DNA of 64,000 nt from NCBI RefSeq assembly GCF_030687835.1, contig NZ_CP117449.1, forward strand, positions 5,270,001 through 5,334,000, given 5' to 3'. Of this stretch, positions 7,876 to 16,472 are shown piece by piece. The notes under the pieces are model-generated. The model was not told the DNA's origin and made no database searches. It saw nothing but the letters and a program-made list of their open reading frames with translations. The first letter of the stretch is position 1. Every line of letters begins with the position of its first letter. Position numbers and translations under genes: made by a program. This DNA comes from Pseudomonas hefeiensis (GTDB taxonomy: Bacteria > Pseudomonadota > Gammaproteobacteria > Pseudomonadales > Pseudomonadaceae).

Positions 7876-8841
7876 TCAAGTCGACGCTTTCAAATCGACG
7901 CCCAATGCCAGGGCAAATGCTTTCACCAGCGGACTGCGCACGGTGTTGTGACGCAGGATCAGATTAAACGGTGTGCTGATGTGAATGAGGTCCGGCCGCA
8001 AGGCTCGCAATTGCCCTTCAGACACCATCGACGCGGCGTAATGCTGCGGTAGAAAACCCACGAAGCGCCCGGTCTTGATCAGCAGCGCCACGGCTTCCAC
8101 CTGGGTCGCGGAGGCGGAAAAACTGTCGTAGCGGGCAAAATTCAGCTTGTCGCGATGGATCGCGTAGCGATGGTTGATGCACTCGTACTCCTTGAGTACG
8201 TTGCTGCCGATTTCTGCGTCCGGCACCGAGAACAACGGGTGACCGATCGCGCAGTAAACCTCTGAGCGTTCTTCATACAACGTGTAATAGTCGAACTCTT
8301 CGCGCTTCTGATAAACCGGCACGATACCGGCCACCAGGCGTCCCTCTACGACCCCTCTTTCAACCTCATCCAGTTGTGAGGTCTGAAGTTGAAACCTTAC
8401 TTTTGGTGACTCTTTATTTATTCGTTCAAGCGCTGCAACTAACGGTGAATTAATGTCGGAAATAGTATTGTCAATAACGCCCACGCCCAGGTCGCCAACA
8501 AGTTCATTCTGTGCGGAACTAAGCCGATCACGAAAGTTATCGACTGAGGCAAATAAATCAATCGACGCCTGATAGACCAATCGGCCTTCTTCGGTCAGAT
8601 GAAAGCCCTCGCGACCGCGGGTGCACAAGCGCATGCCGATACGAATCTCAAGGTCGGAAATTTGTTTGCTGATGGCCGCCAACCCCACGTTCAGCTCGTT
8701 CTGCGCCGCACTGAAACCGCCAGCCTCGACCACGGCCTTGAACACTTTGAGCAGTTTGAAATCCAGCCCGCTGAGGGCCAGCGGCGCCCGATGCGCCGTT
8801 TTCGGCGCCGGGTTTCCGGAATTGGAAAGTGGGGTTTCCAT
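7876..8841 (-). CDS. LysR family transcriptional regulator, divergent from the ArgH-like cluster
   Basis: A 321-residue LTTR. The winged HTH lies at about residues 25-85 (LLKVFKAVVEAGGFSAAQNELNVGLAAISKQISDLE, then RLCTRGREGFHLTEEG). The rest is the periplasmic-binding-protein-like effector domain with PHYAASMVSEGQLRALRPD near the end. It is transcribed away from the ArgH-like gene across a 296-bp gap, the classic position for an LTTR that controls its divergent neighbour in response to a pathway metabolite. The N-terminal 24 residues (METPLSNSGNPAP) are a disordered-looking extension relative to most LTTRs, so a later start is possible. Confidence 0.93.
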   Translation of the reverse strand: METPLSNSGNPAPKTAHRAPLALSGLDFKLLKVFKAVVEAGGFSAAQNELNVGLAAISKQISDLEIRIGMRLCTRGREGFHLTEEGRLVYQASIDLFASVDNFRDRLSSAQNELVGDLGVGVIDNTISDINSPLVAALERINKESPKVRFQLQTSQLDEVERGVVEGRLVAGIVPVYQKREEFDYYTLYEERSEVYCAIGHPLFSVPDAEIGSNVLKEYECINHRYAIHRDKLNFARYDSFSASATQVEAVALLIKTGRFVGFLPQHYAASMVSEGQLRALRPDLIHISTPFNLILRHNTVRSPLVKAFALALGVDLKAST

Positions 8842-9137
8842 AATGCTTATTTACCTCTGGCGCGCTATTCAACAACCTGTGTCCAACAACAAAAATAAAG
8901 CTGGCCAATAATAATGAACACAGAAAACCAGGCTTGGCAACCGCTAATAATCCCCGTACTTCAGTGCCAACTCACTGACTTCGAACTGCTAAAAGCTGAC
9001 ACTTCGATCAGCTCTCGCAACACTGCAACTGCCCTCTTGAAAACTGCTTAGGCCGAACCACGCCCGAATTATTTCCGGCGGGTGTTCCCGGCTCTTCGCA
9101 TCCATTTCAGTTCGCTTTATCGACGAGGAAAACAACA
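8842..9137. promoter_or_regulatory. Divergent control region between LysR gene and ArgH-like gene
   Basis: A 296-bp AT-richer gap holding promoters for both directions. No single LTTR box stands out by eye. The plus-strand end has the ribosome site CGAGGA followed by the A-rich motif at 9131-9138. Confidence 0.5.
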
Positions 9138-9138
9138 A
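9131..9138 (+). promoter_or_regulatory. Hfq/Crc-type catabolite motif at the start of the ArgH-like gene
   Basis: AACAACAA matches the AANAANAA consensus of the Pseudomonas Hfq/Crc translational repression site. It overlaps the spacer between the GAGGA ribosome site and ATG 9138, where binding would block initiation. This would place the cluster under carbon catabolite repression. Confidence 0.5.
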
Positions 9139-10565
9139 TGTCTCAACCCACCCAACGTCTCTGGGGGGCCCGTTTCAAAAGTGGCCCATCCGAAGCCCTG
9201 GCGGCCCTGTCCCGTTGCCCTGAGCGTTACTTTCGCCTGACCCCGTATGACCTCGCCGGTTCCAAGGCCCATACCCGTGAGCTGCAACGCGCCGGACTGT
9301 TGAGCGAGCAGGAAACCCACACCATGCTCGACGCGCTGGAAGGTATCGGCGCTGATTTTAAAGCCGGCAGCATCACGCCAACGCTGGATGACGAAGACGT
9401 CCACACGTTCATCGAACGCCTGCTGACCGAGCGCCTCGGCCCATTGGGCGGCAAGCTGCGCGCCGGCCGTTCGCGCAACGACCAGACCGCCAACGACCTG
9501 CGTCTGTTTCTGCGCGACCACGTGCGCACCCTGGCCGTCGAAGTACTTGCCTTGCAACAGGCGCTGGTCGATCAGGCCGAACAACACATCGAAAGCATCT
9601 GCCCAGGCTTCACTCACCTGCAACAGGCGCAACCGATCGTCTTTGCTCATCACTTGCTCGCTCACGCCCAATCGATGCTGCGTGACGTGCAACGACTGGT
9701 GGACTGGGACATCCGCACCGCGCTGTCGCCACTCGGCGCCGCCGCCATGGCCGGTTCCGCCATCGCGCGCCTGCCGCAGCAGTCGGCCAGGGAAATGGGT
9801 TACAGCGGCGTCTGCGAAAACTCCATCGATGCGGTGGCCAGCCGCGATCACGTCGCCGAATTCCTGTTTATTGCCAGCATGCTCGGGATCAACATTTCCC
9901 GCCTTGCCGAAGAATTCTGTCTGTGGTCATCGCGGCAATTTCGCTGGGTTGCCCTGGACGATGCCTACGCCACCGGCAGCTCGATCATGCCGCAGAAGAA
10001 AAACCCGGACATTGCCGAACTGGCCCGGGGCAAGGCAGGTCGCCTGATCGGCAACCTCACCGGTCTGCTCTCTACCCTGAAATCGCTGCCGCTGTCATAC
10101 AACCGCGACTTGAGCGAAGACAAAAACGGCGTGCTCGACAGCGTCGACACCTTGCTGCTGGTCCTGCCCGCCATGGCCGGGATGGTCGCGACCATGAAGG
10201 TCAACGTTGAAGAGTTGCGCCGCCAGGCACCGCTCGGGTTCACCCTCGCCACCGAAGTGGCCGACTGGCTGGCGGTGCGCGGCGTGCCGTTCAAGGAAGC
10301 CCATGAAATCACCGGCGCGCTGGTTCAGGCCTGTGAGAAACACGACATCGAGTTGTGGGAAGCCTCGCCGGCGCTGTTGGCCGAAATCGATCCGCGCCTG
10401 ACCCCGGAAGTACGCGACAGCCTGACGCTAGAAGCCGCCATCGCGGCGCGTAGCGGTTGGGGTGGTACCGCGCCGCAGCAGGTGCGCGAGCAGATCGGCC
10501 GGTTGAAAACCGCCCTCGCCGCGCAACACGAATGGACCGAGAACTATCAGGGCTTGCGCCTCTGA
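9138..10565 (+). CDS. Argininosuccinate lyase-like C-N lyase (fumarase/aspartase superfamily)
   Basis: A 475-residue lyase that should split a C-N bond and release fumarate. Superfamily hallmarks are present: RSRNDQ (111-116), GFTHLQQAQP (His160) and the mobile signature loop SSIMPQKKNPD (281-291) with the catalytic serine, then YNRDLSEDK. In the segment that in true ArgH reads roughly GALAGTTYPIDR, this protein has AAMAGSAIARLPQQ, so the amino-substrate pocket is changed. It heads a catabolic cluster with an importer rather than standing with arg genes. EDDS lyase is a precedent for an ArgH homologue acting on an aminocarboxylate. The superfamily is certain; true argininosuccinate activity is doubtful. 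Confidence 0.85.
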   Translation: MSQPTQRLWGARFKSGPSEALAALSRCPERYFRLTPYDLAGSKAHTRELQRAGLLSEQETHTMLDALEGIGADFKAGSITPTLDDEDVHTFIERLLTERLGPLGGKLRAGRSRNDQTANDLRLFLRDHVRTLAVEVLALQQALVDQAEQHIESICPGFTHLQQAQPIVFAHHLLAHAQSMLRDVQRLVDWDIRTALSPLGAAAMAGSAIARLPQQSAREMGYSGVCENSIDAVASRDHVAEFLFIASMLGINISRLAEEFCLWSSRQFRWVALDDAYATGSSIMPQKKNPDIAELARGKAGRLIGNLTGLLSTLKSLPLSYNRDLSEDKNGVLDSVDTLLLVLPAMAGMVATMKVNVEELRRQAPLGFTLATEVADWLAVRGVPFKEAHEITGALVQACEKHDIELWEASPALLAEIDPRLTPEVRDSLTLEAAIAARSGWGGTAPQQVREQIGRLKTALAAQHEWTENYQGLRL

Positions 10566-10583
10566 TAGACAACGCAAAACCCG

Positions 10584-10609
10584 GTAGGCGCTGGCAAGCC
10601 GGCGCCTAC
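10584..10609. repeat. Intergenic palindrome within the operon
   Basis: Perfect arms GTAGGCGC and GCGCCTAC (10584-10591, 10602-10609) around TGGCAAGCCG. It is REP-like and lies between the lyase and permease genes, where it could stabilise or attenuate the transcript. Confidence 0.75.
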
Positions 10610-10654
10610 AAGGAAATGTGGTTGACCTGCAATACCCGTGTTTGGAGAAACAAC

Positions 10655-11533
10655 ATGAGTCAGACTCAGGCAGAACGACTTCAGGCGGAGCGCAAACTGG
10701 CGGAAAACCAGTTTGATATCACCCAGTACGATCACGTGCCACGGCGTTATTACGGGCGGATTTTTTTCGCCACCGTGATCCTCATAGCGATCATCGGCCT
10801 GGTGCGTGCCTTTGCCGAAGGCAAGATCGAATGGTCGTACATCGGCCAGTTCCTCACCTCCCAAGCGATCATGTGGGGCTTGCTCAATACCATCGTCATG
10901 GCCGTGCTGGCGATGGGGCTGGGTATTGTGTTCGGGGTGATCACGGCGATCATGCGCATGTCGGCCAACCCGATCCTGCGTTACGTGGCGGTGACCTACA
11001 CCTGGCTGTTTCGCGGCACGCCGCTGATCCTGCAACTGCTGTTGTGGTTCAACCTGGCGCTGATCTTCCCCACCATCGGCATCCCCGGCGTGTTCGAAAT
11101 GGACACCGTGAGCCTGATGACGCCATTCGCGGCCGCCCTCCTGGGCTTGAGCATCAACCAGGGTGCCTACACCGCCGAAGTGGTGCGCGCCGGTCTGTTG
11201 TCGGTGGACACCGGGCAGTACGAAGCCGCCAAGTCGATCGGCATGCCACGCCTGCAAGCGCTGCGGCGGATCATCCTGCCGCAGGCGATGCGGATCATCA
11301 TTCCGCCGGTCGGCAACGAGTTTATCGGCATGGTGAAAATGACCTCGCTGGCGAGCGTCATCCAGTACTCGGAACTGCTCTACAACGCCCAGAACATCTA
11401 CTACGCCAACGCCCGGGTGATGGAGCTGCTGATCGTCGCGGGTATCTGGTACCTGGCCACCGTCACCGTACTGTCCTTTGGTCAAAGCCGTCTGGAGCGT
11501 CGTTTCGCTCGCGGCGCCGGCAAGCGTTCTTGA
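10655..11533 (+). CDS. Polar amino acid ABC transporter permease
   Basis: A 292-residue HisM/GlnP-family inner-membrane permease. A soluble N-terminus of ~35 residues is followed by a hydrophobic helix ([18 protein letters not shown]) and the BPD_transp_1 core, with [20 protein letters not shown], the family segment [18 protein letters not shown] and the EAA loop [29 protein letters not shown] that docks the ATPase. Start ATG 10655 has GGAG 8 bases upstream; longer frames lack support. It is followed within 11 bp by its ATPase, then the binding protein. Confidence 0.93.
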   Translation: MSQTQAERLQAERKLAENQFDITQYDHVPRRYYGRIFFATVILIAIIGLVRAFAEGKIEWSYIGQFLTSQAIMWGLLNTIVMAVLAMGLGIVFGVITAIMRMSANPILRYVAVTYTWLFRGTPLILQLLLWFNLALIFPTIGIPGVFEMDTVSLMTPFAAALLGLSINQGAYTAEVVRAGLLSVDTGQYEAAKSIGMPRLQALRRIILPQAMRIIIPPVGNEFIGMVKMTSLASVIQYSELLYNAQNIYYANARVMELLIVAGIWYLATVTVLSFGQSRLERRFARGAGKRS

Positions 11534-11543
11534 GGAGCCCCCC

Positions 11544-12308
11544 ATGAGAAGCATCGTCAAGGCCGTGAGTCTGAACAAGTATTACGACCAGTTCCACGCG
11601 CTCAAAGACATCAATATCGAAGTCGACCAAGGTGAAGTGCTGTGCATCATCGGCCCGTCCGGCTCCGGTAAAAGCACCTTGTTGCGTTGCGTCAACCAAC
11701 TGGAAAAGATCGACAAGGGCGGCCTGTGGGTCGATGGCGAACTGGTGGGTTACCGCATCGTCGGCAACAAACTGCACGAACTCAACGAGTCCCAGATCGC
11801 CCGTCAACGTCTGTCCACCGGCATGGTGTTCCAGCGTTTCAACCTGTTTCCGCACATGACTGTGCTGCAAAACATCATCGAAGGGCCGTGCCAGGTGCTC
11901 AAGCGTTCGCCCAAAGAGGCGAATGAAGAAGCCCTGGAGTTGCTCGCCCGCGTCGGCCTGACCGACAAGCGCAACAGCTACCCGATCGAGCTTTCGGGTG
12001 GCCAGCAGCAACGCGTCGCCATTGCGCGTGCATTGGCCATGCGCCCCAAGCTGATGCTGTTCGATGAACCCACTTCGGCACTCGACCCGGAACTGGTCGG
12101 TGAGGTGCTGTCGGTGATGCGCGATCTAGCGCAGACCGGCATGACCATGATCGTCGTCACCCATGAACTGGGCTTCGCTCGCGAGGTTTCCAACCGCATG
12201 GTGTTCATGGACGGCGGGCAGATCGTGGAGGCTGGAAGCCCCGAAGAAATACTAATAAGTCCGCAAAACCCTCGCACCCAAAGCTTCATTTCTGCCGTTC
12301 GAACCTAA
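11544..12308 (+). CDS. Amino acid ABC transporter ATP-binding protein
   Basis: A 254-residue GlnQ/HisP-type ATPase powering the adjacent permease. Walker A is GPSGSGKST, the Q-loop lies in [18 protein letters not shown], the signature is LSGGQQQR, Walker B is [14 protein letters not shown] and the H-loop is [12 protein letters not shown] 11544 follows GAGGAG at 11532-11537, which overlaps the stop of the permease gene, so the two are translationally linked. Confidence 0.96.
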   Translation: MRSIVKAVSLNKYYDQFHALKDINIEVDQGEVLCIIGPSGSGKSTLLRCVNQLEKIDKGGLWVDGELVGYRIVGNKLHELNESQIARQRLSTGMVFQRFNLFPHMTVLQNIIEGPCQVLKRSPKEANEEALELLARVGLTDKRNSYPIELSGGQQQRVAIARALAMRPKLMLFDEPTSALDPELVGEVLSVMRDLAQTGMTMIVVTHELGFAREVSNRMVFMDGGQIVEAGSPEEILISPQNPRTQSFISAVRT

Positions 12309-12347
12309 GCGCCCGTTGGCGCTCACAACACTCAAAAGAGAACGACC

Positions 12348-13172
12348 ATGAAGAACTTCGTAATCCCAGCAGTACTCGCAGGCTTGATGGCCTCCAGCTT
12401 CAGCTTCGCCGCCGAACTGCCGGCCAGCATCAAGGAGAAGGGCGAGATCGTCGTCGCGATCATGCCGAACTATCCGCCGATGGATTTCAAGGACCCGGCC
12501 ACCAACCAGTTGACCGGCCTGGACTATGACCTGGGCAACGCCTTGGCCGAACGCTTGGGCATCAAGATCAAATGGCAGGAAACGGGCTTCGAGCAAATGA
12601 TCAACGCGCTCACCACCGACCGCGTCGACATGGTGCTGTCAGGCATGACCGACACCGCCGAACGTCAGGCCAGCGTGACCTTCGTCGACTACTTCACCAG
12701 CGGTCCGCAGTTCTACACCCTGCAAAAGAACAAAGACACCAACGAGATCGTCGACCTGTGCGGCAAGAAAGTCGGCACCAGCCGCCGCACCACCTTCCCA
12801 TCGGAAATCGCCGAGTGGAGCAAGGCCAACTGCGAAGCAGCGGGTAAACCGGCGATCAACGTGGTGGGCACCGAAGGTTCCGCCGACGCCCGTGCGCAAC
12901 TGCGCCAGAGCCGTATTGACGCGGCGATGCAAGGCAGCGAAACCCTGCCGTACCTCAAGACCCAGGAAAAGGACATGTACAAGACCGTGGGCCTGCCGAT
13001 CTCGTCGCAGTTCACCGGCCTGGGCGTCAGCAAGAAAAAACCGGAGCTCAGCGAAGCGGTGAAAGTCGCGCTGCAGAGCATGATCGACGACGGTAGTTAC
13101 CAGACGATCCTGAAGAAATGGGAGCTGGAGCTGGGCGCGATCAAGACGGCGACCATTAACGCCGGGAAGTAA
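12348..13172 (+). CDS. Amino acid ABC transporter substrate-binding protein
   Basis: A 274-residue periplasmic binding protein (SBP_bac_3 type). The signal peptide is MKNFVIPAVLAGLMASSFSFA; the mature protein begins AELPASIKEKGEIVVAIMPNYPPMDF. The family pocket segments LTGLDYDLGNALAERLGIK, TDRVDMVLSGMTDTAERQ and the hinge region VGTSRRTTFPS are present; the Arg-rich SRRTT is where polar amino-acid binders hold the ligand carboxylate. It completes a permease-ATPase-binding protein set and should deliver the substrate of this catabolic cluster. Confidence 0.94.
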   Translation: MKNFVIPAVLAGLMASSFSFAAELPASIKEKGEIVVAIMPNYPPMDFKDPATNQLTGLDYDLGNALAERLGIKIKWQETGFEQMINALTTDRVDMVLSGMTDTAERQASVTFVDYFTSGPQFYTLQKNKDTNEIVDLCGKKVGTSRRTTFPSEIAEWSKANCEAAGKPAINVVGTEGSADARAQLRQSRIDAAMQGSETLPYLKTQEKDMYKTVGLPISSQFTGLGVSKKKPELSEAVKVALQSMIDDGSYQTILKKWELELGAIKTATINAGK

Positions 13173-13195
13173 ACGCGCAGGCAACCTGAGTCCAA

Positions 13196-13286
13196 TGTGG
13201 GAGCGGGCTTGCTCGCGAATGCAGTGTGTCATTCAACGTCAATGTTGCCTGACTTGACGCCTTCGCGAGCAAGCCCGCTCCCACAA
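13196..13286. repeat. REP doublet (GGAGCGGGCTTGCTCGCGA type)
   Basis: Two inverted copies, TGTGGGAGCGGGCTTGCTCGCGA and its reverse, flank a ~45-bp spacer. Located between the binding-protein gene and the first hydrolase gene. Confidence 0.9.
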
Positions 13287-13324
13287 GGGTCTGGTGTTTG
13301 CAGATAAACAATGGAGCACCACCG

Positions 13325-14167
13325 ATGCCCTCCTTACCCACCTGGCCTGACAAATACAAAGCCTGCCTCGCCCTGGCCTTCGACCTCGACGGCCCCACCG
13401 GCGATGCCATGCTCAACGGCTCGATCTGGCACAAGCCCGAGTACTTCGGTTTCGGTGGCTATGGCCCTTACCGGGCGCTGCCGCGACTGCTCGATCTGCT
13501 CGACGCCTTCCGCATCCCGACCACTTTCTTCGTCCCGGCCTGGGTCGTGGAGAACTGGCCGAAGCAGTGCCAGGCGATTGTCGAGCGCGGGCATGAGGTG
13601 GCGTACCACGGCTACAAACATGAATCCTTTTACGCCCTGACGCTGCAACAGCAGAAGGACGTGATGAAGCGCTGCCGCGAGGTGTTCTGGAACCACCTGA
13701 ACATCCGCGCCGAAGGCTTTCGCACCCCCTCCGGCGACTGGCGCGCCGAGACCCCGGCGATGCTGGTCGAGGCCGGCGTGACCTATTCCAGCAGCATGCG
13801 TGGCGATGACCGCCCGTACCTGGTGAAGGTGCCGGGTTTCGACACGCCCCTGGTGGAGATCCCCGGTCGCTGGGAAATGGATGACTACGCCTCACTGGCC
13901 TATACCCGTGCGCCGGATTTTCCGTCAGGGCTGGATCGCACCGCCAGTTATGAGCTGACCCTGGACAACTGGTGTCGCGAATACGACGGCGCCATGAATG
14001 AAGGCCTGTGCCTGACCACCCTGTTCCATCCCAAGATCACCGGCAAGCCGGGACGCATCCTGCTGCTGGAAAAACTCTTCGAACACATGCGCCAGCGCAA
14101 CGACGTGTGGTTTGCCACTTGCCGCGATGTCGCGCAGTGGTGGCTCAAGGAGCATCACCATGGCTGA
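13325..14167 (+). CDS. Polysaccharide-deacetylase-fold hydrolase, PuuE/imidase-like
   Basis: A 280-residue NodB-fold enzyme. Metal-site motif 1 is AFDLDGP, motif 2 is GHEVAYHGYKH, motif 3 is FRTPSGDW, and the late LFHP supplies the catalytic histidine. The GHEVxxHG form and the lack of a signal peptide are typical of the cytoplasmic branch that includes allantoinase PuuE and cyclic-imide hydrolase, which open cyclic amides, rather than of chitin or peptidoglycan deacetylases. ATG 13325 has GGAG 9 bases upstream. Its 3' end overlaps the next gene by 8 bp. The exact substrate is unknown. Confidence 0.85.
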   Translation: MPSLPTWPDKYKACLALAFDLDGPTGDAMLNGSIWHKPEYFGFGGYGPYRALPRLLDLLDAFRIPTTFFVPAWVVENWPKQCQAIVERGHEVAYHGYKHESFYALTLQQQKDVMKRCREVFWNHLNIRAEGFRTPSGDWRAETPAMLVEAGVTYSSSMRGDDRPYLVKVPGFDTPLVEIPGRWEMDDYASLAYTRAPDFPSGLDRTASYELTLDNWCREYDGAMNEGLCLTTLFHPKITGKPGRILLLEKLFEHMRQRNDVWFATCRDVAQWWLKEHHHG

Positions 14168-15047
14168 TTCGGTTTTCTGGCCCCAGGGCTACCGCTGCGC
14201 TGTCGTGTTGACGGTCGACTACAACGACATCCACGGCATTCTCACCCAGGCCCCGGAAGTCGCCGGACGCGACAAGACCCTCTCCGTGTGGCGCTACGGC
14301 ACACAACGGGGTGTCGAGCGCCTGTTGGGGCTGTTCGACGAACTGAAGGTGTGCAGCAGTTGGTTCATTCCCGGCATCGTTGCCGAAGAAAACCCGCAGC
14401 ACATCCAGGCGATTCAAGCAGGCGGGCACGAGATTGCCTGCGCCGGTTATCGCCACTGCAACTACGACACCCTCGATCTGGCGCAGCAGCGTGACGAAGT
14501 CGCCCGAGGGTGTGCAGCGTTGCAGGCGCTGACCGGCCAGCGCCCCAGCGGTTTTCGCATCCCCGCCGGCAATGGCGCACCGGGGTTCATCGAGGCCTTG
14601 GGCGAACACGGTATAAGCTGGTCGTCGTCATGGCGTGGCGATGATTTGCCTTTCGCTCACCCCACGGCACCCGGGATTATCGAACTGCCGTTGCACTATG
14701 AACTGGAGGACGAGCCCTACTTCGCCTTCAACCTGAGCCCGGCGGTGCCGCCTGCGCAATCGCGGATCGCTTCCTACAGTCACACGCTGGGCAATCTGCA
14801 AATGGACTTCGCCGGGTTTCACCGCTTTGGCCTGTGTTACCTGCTGCGCCTGCATCCCGAGATCATCGGCACGCCCGGGCGGATCGGCGTGTTGCGCGAG
14901 CTGCTGCAGGGCATCCAGCAGCACGATGATGTATGGATCGCCCAAGGTTGCGAAGTCGCCCAATGGTGGGCGGACTCGGCGCTGCCAACGGCCAGCGATC
15001 ACCCCGCCTCGGTGTACGAGCGGCACTATCGGGACTACCTGCTATGA
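14160..15047 (+). CDS. Second polysaccharide-deacetylase-fold protein, paralogue with altered motifs
   Basis: A 295-residue relative of the upstream hydrolase. It keeps LTVDYNDIHG (motif 1 Asp), GGHEIACAGYRH, FRIPAGN and LRLHPEIIG, but the usual HG of motif 2 is AG, so one expected metal-site position is not His. It may still be active with other ligands or act as a partner subunit of its neighbour. No signal peptide. ATG 14160 overlaps the upstream stop, and its own stop overlaps the next start as ATGA (15044-15047), so the three genes are translationally coupled. Confidence 0.82.
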   Translation: MADSVFWPQGYRCAVVLTVDYNDIHGILTQAPEVAGRDKTLSVWRYGTQRGVERLLGLFDELKVCSSWFIPGIVAEENPQHIQAIQAGGHEIACAGYRHCNYDTLDLAQQRDEVARGCAALQALTGQRPSGFRIPAGNGAPGFIEALGEHGISWSSSWRGDDLPFAHPTAPGIIELPLHYELEDEPYFAFNLSPAVPPAQSRIASYSHTLGNLQMDFAGFHRFGLCYLLRLHPEIIGTPGRIGVLRELLQGIQQHDDVWIAQGCEVAQWWADSALPTASDHPASVYERHYRDYLL

Positions 15048-16393
15048 CCGAGCGCCTGCAGCGACTGGCGCAGTTCTGCGTCGACACCCGCTTCGAAGAC
15101 TTGCCAGCGGCACTGGTGGCGCAAGCCAAGCGGCACATCCTCGATACGTTCGGGGCGGCATTGGCCGGCGCGGACAGCGACGTCGCACGGCAGGCACGTC
15201 AGGTCTTCGAGGGTGAAACCGGCAGCAACCTGGTCTGGGGCACCAACCTGCGACTCGGCGCCGCCCAGACGGCGATGCTCAACGGTGTCGCCGCGCATGC
15301 GCTGGAACTGGACGACACCGGTGGCTGCGACCACTCCGGGGCGGTGGTCCTGCCGGCGGCGATGGCCGCGGTGTCGATGGCACCCGGAACGGTCAACGGT
15401 CGTGAGCTGATCACGGCCGTGGTGCTTGGCTATGAAGTCGGTCGCCGGGTGCTCGAAGCCTGCGGCGGCTATTCGGCGCACAACGGCGCGGGGTGGCATT
15501 CCACTGCAACCTGCGGGGTGTTCGGCGCGGCAGCCGCCAGTGCGCGCATCCTGCGACTGGACGCCGGGCAAACGCTCGCTGCGCTTGGCATTGCCGGCAG
15601 TTTCAGTGGGGGCCTGTGGGCATTCATCCATGACGGTTCGCAAAGCAAGAAGCTGCACAGCGGCCGTGCGGCTGAAGGAGGATTGCTGGCCGCGCGGTTT
15701 GCCCAGCAGGGCATCACCGGGCCGACCAGGCTGTTCGATGACGTCTGGGGCGGTTTTCTCAAGACCCTGGCCGGGCAGACGGCAGAACCGCAAGCGCTGG
15801 ACGCGGATCTCGGATCGGTGTGGAAACTCGCACGCTGCTCGATCAAGCCCTATGCCTCGTGCCGTGGCACCCATTCGGCCATCGATGCGCTGGGGTTGCT
15901 GCTGGATCAGTTGCAAGTCGGCGCCGATCAGGTAGAAGACATTCAGGTGTCGTTGTGCGGGTTTCTGCAGGACATGTGCGGTGGCCAGGATGTCAGCACG
16001 CTGCCGGCGGCGCAGATGAGCCTGCCTTACGCCTTGGCGGCGCGGCTGGTGCACGGCCATTGCGGACTTGAAGCCTATGATGAGACCGCGCGCCGCGACC
16101 CGCGGATTGACCGCTGGCTGTCGCGCATTCGCCTTGAAGTGGACCCGCTACGGTCAGAGGATGGCGAACCTGTGGTCTGCGTGCGGACCGTGGACGGTCG
16201 GCAGGCGCGGCTGTGCGTCGATCCGCCCTTGGGTGCGCCAGCCAATCCGTTGAGCGATGCGGCGCTGGAGCAGAAATTTTTCAGCCTGGCGGAGCGAGTG
16301 ATGCCGCGGGTGCAGGCTGAGGCGTTGCGGGGGCAATTGGCGCGGCTGGAAACGCTGGAGTCGGTTGGACTGCTCGAGCAGTGGTTGGGTTGA
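15044..16393 (+). CDS. MmgE/PrpD family protein (epimerase/dehydratase-like)
   Basis: A 449-residue MmgE/PrpD member. Family features are HALELDDTGGCDHSGAVVLPAAMAA, the all-alpha N-terminal domain with HSTATCGVFGAAAASARIL, SQSKKLHSGRAAEGGLLAARFAQQGITGP, and KPYASCRGTHSAIDAL. The family covers 2-methylcitrate dehydratase, cis-aconitate decarboxylase and iminodisuccinate epimerase; the HSGAVVLPA form and the absence of prpB/prpC argue against propionate catabolism. Next to an ArgH-like C-N lyase, an epimerase role on an N-succinyl amino acid is an attractive inference. Starts at ATGA overlap with the upstream gene. Confidence 0.88.
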   Translation: MTERLQRLAQFCVDTRFEDLPAALVAQAKRHILDTFGAALAGADSDVARQARQVFEGETGSNLVWGTNLRLGAAQTAMLNGVAAHALELDDTGGCDHSGAVVLPAAMAAVSMAPGTVNGRELITAVVLGYEVGRRVLEACGGYSAHNGAGWHSTATCGVFGAAAASARILRLDAGQTLAALGIAGSFSGGLWAFIHDGSQSKKLHSGRAAEGGLLAARFAQQGITGPTRLFDDVWGGFLKTLAGQTAEPQALDADLGSVWKLARCSIKPYASCRGTHSAIDALGLLLDQLQVGADQVEDIQVSLCGFLQDMCGGQDVSTLPAAQMSLPYALAARLVHGHCGLEAYDETARRDPRIDRWLSRIRLEVDPLRSEDGEPVVCVRTVDGRQARLCVDPPLGAPANPLSDAALEQKFFSLAERVMPRVQAEALRGQLARLETLESVGLLEQWLG

Positions 16394-16472
16394 AACTTTT
16401 ATTGCCTGCTCGCGATGGCAGTACCTCGGCGCAAACACACACTAAAAATGGAATAAGGATATCTGCCCCACC

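Noticed and set aside
15044..16393. prpD of the methylcitrate cycle
   Set aside because: No prpB, prpC or acnD neighbours; the context is an amino-compound catabolic cluster.
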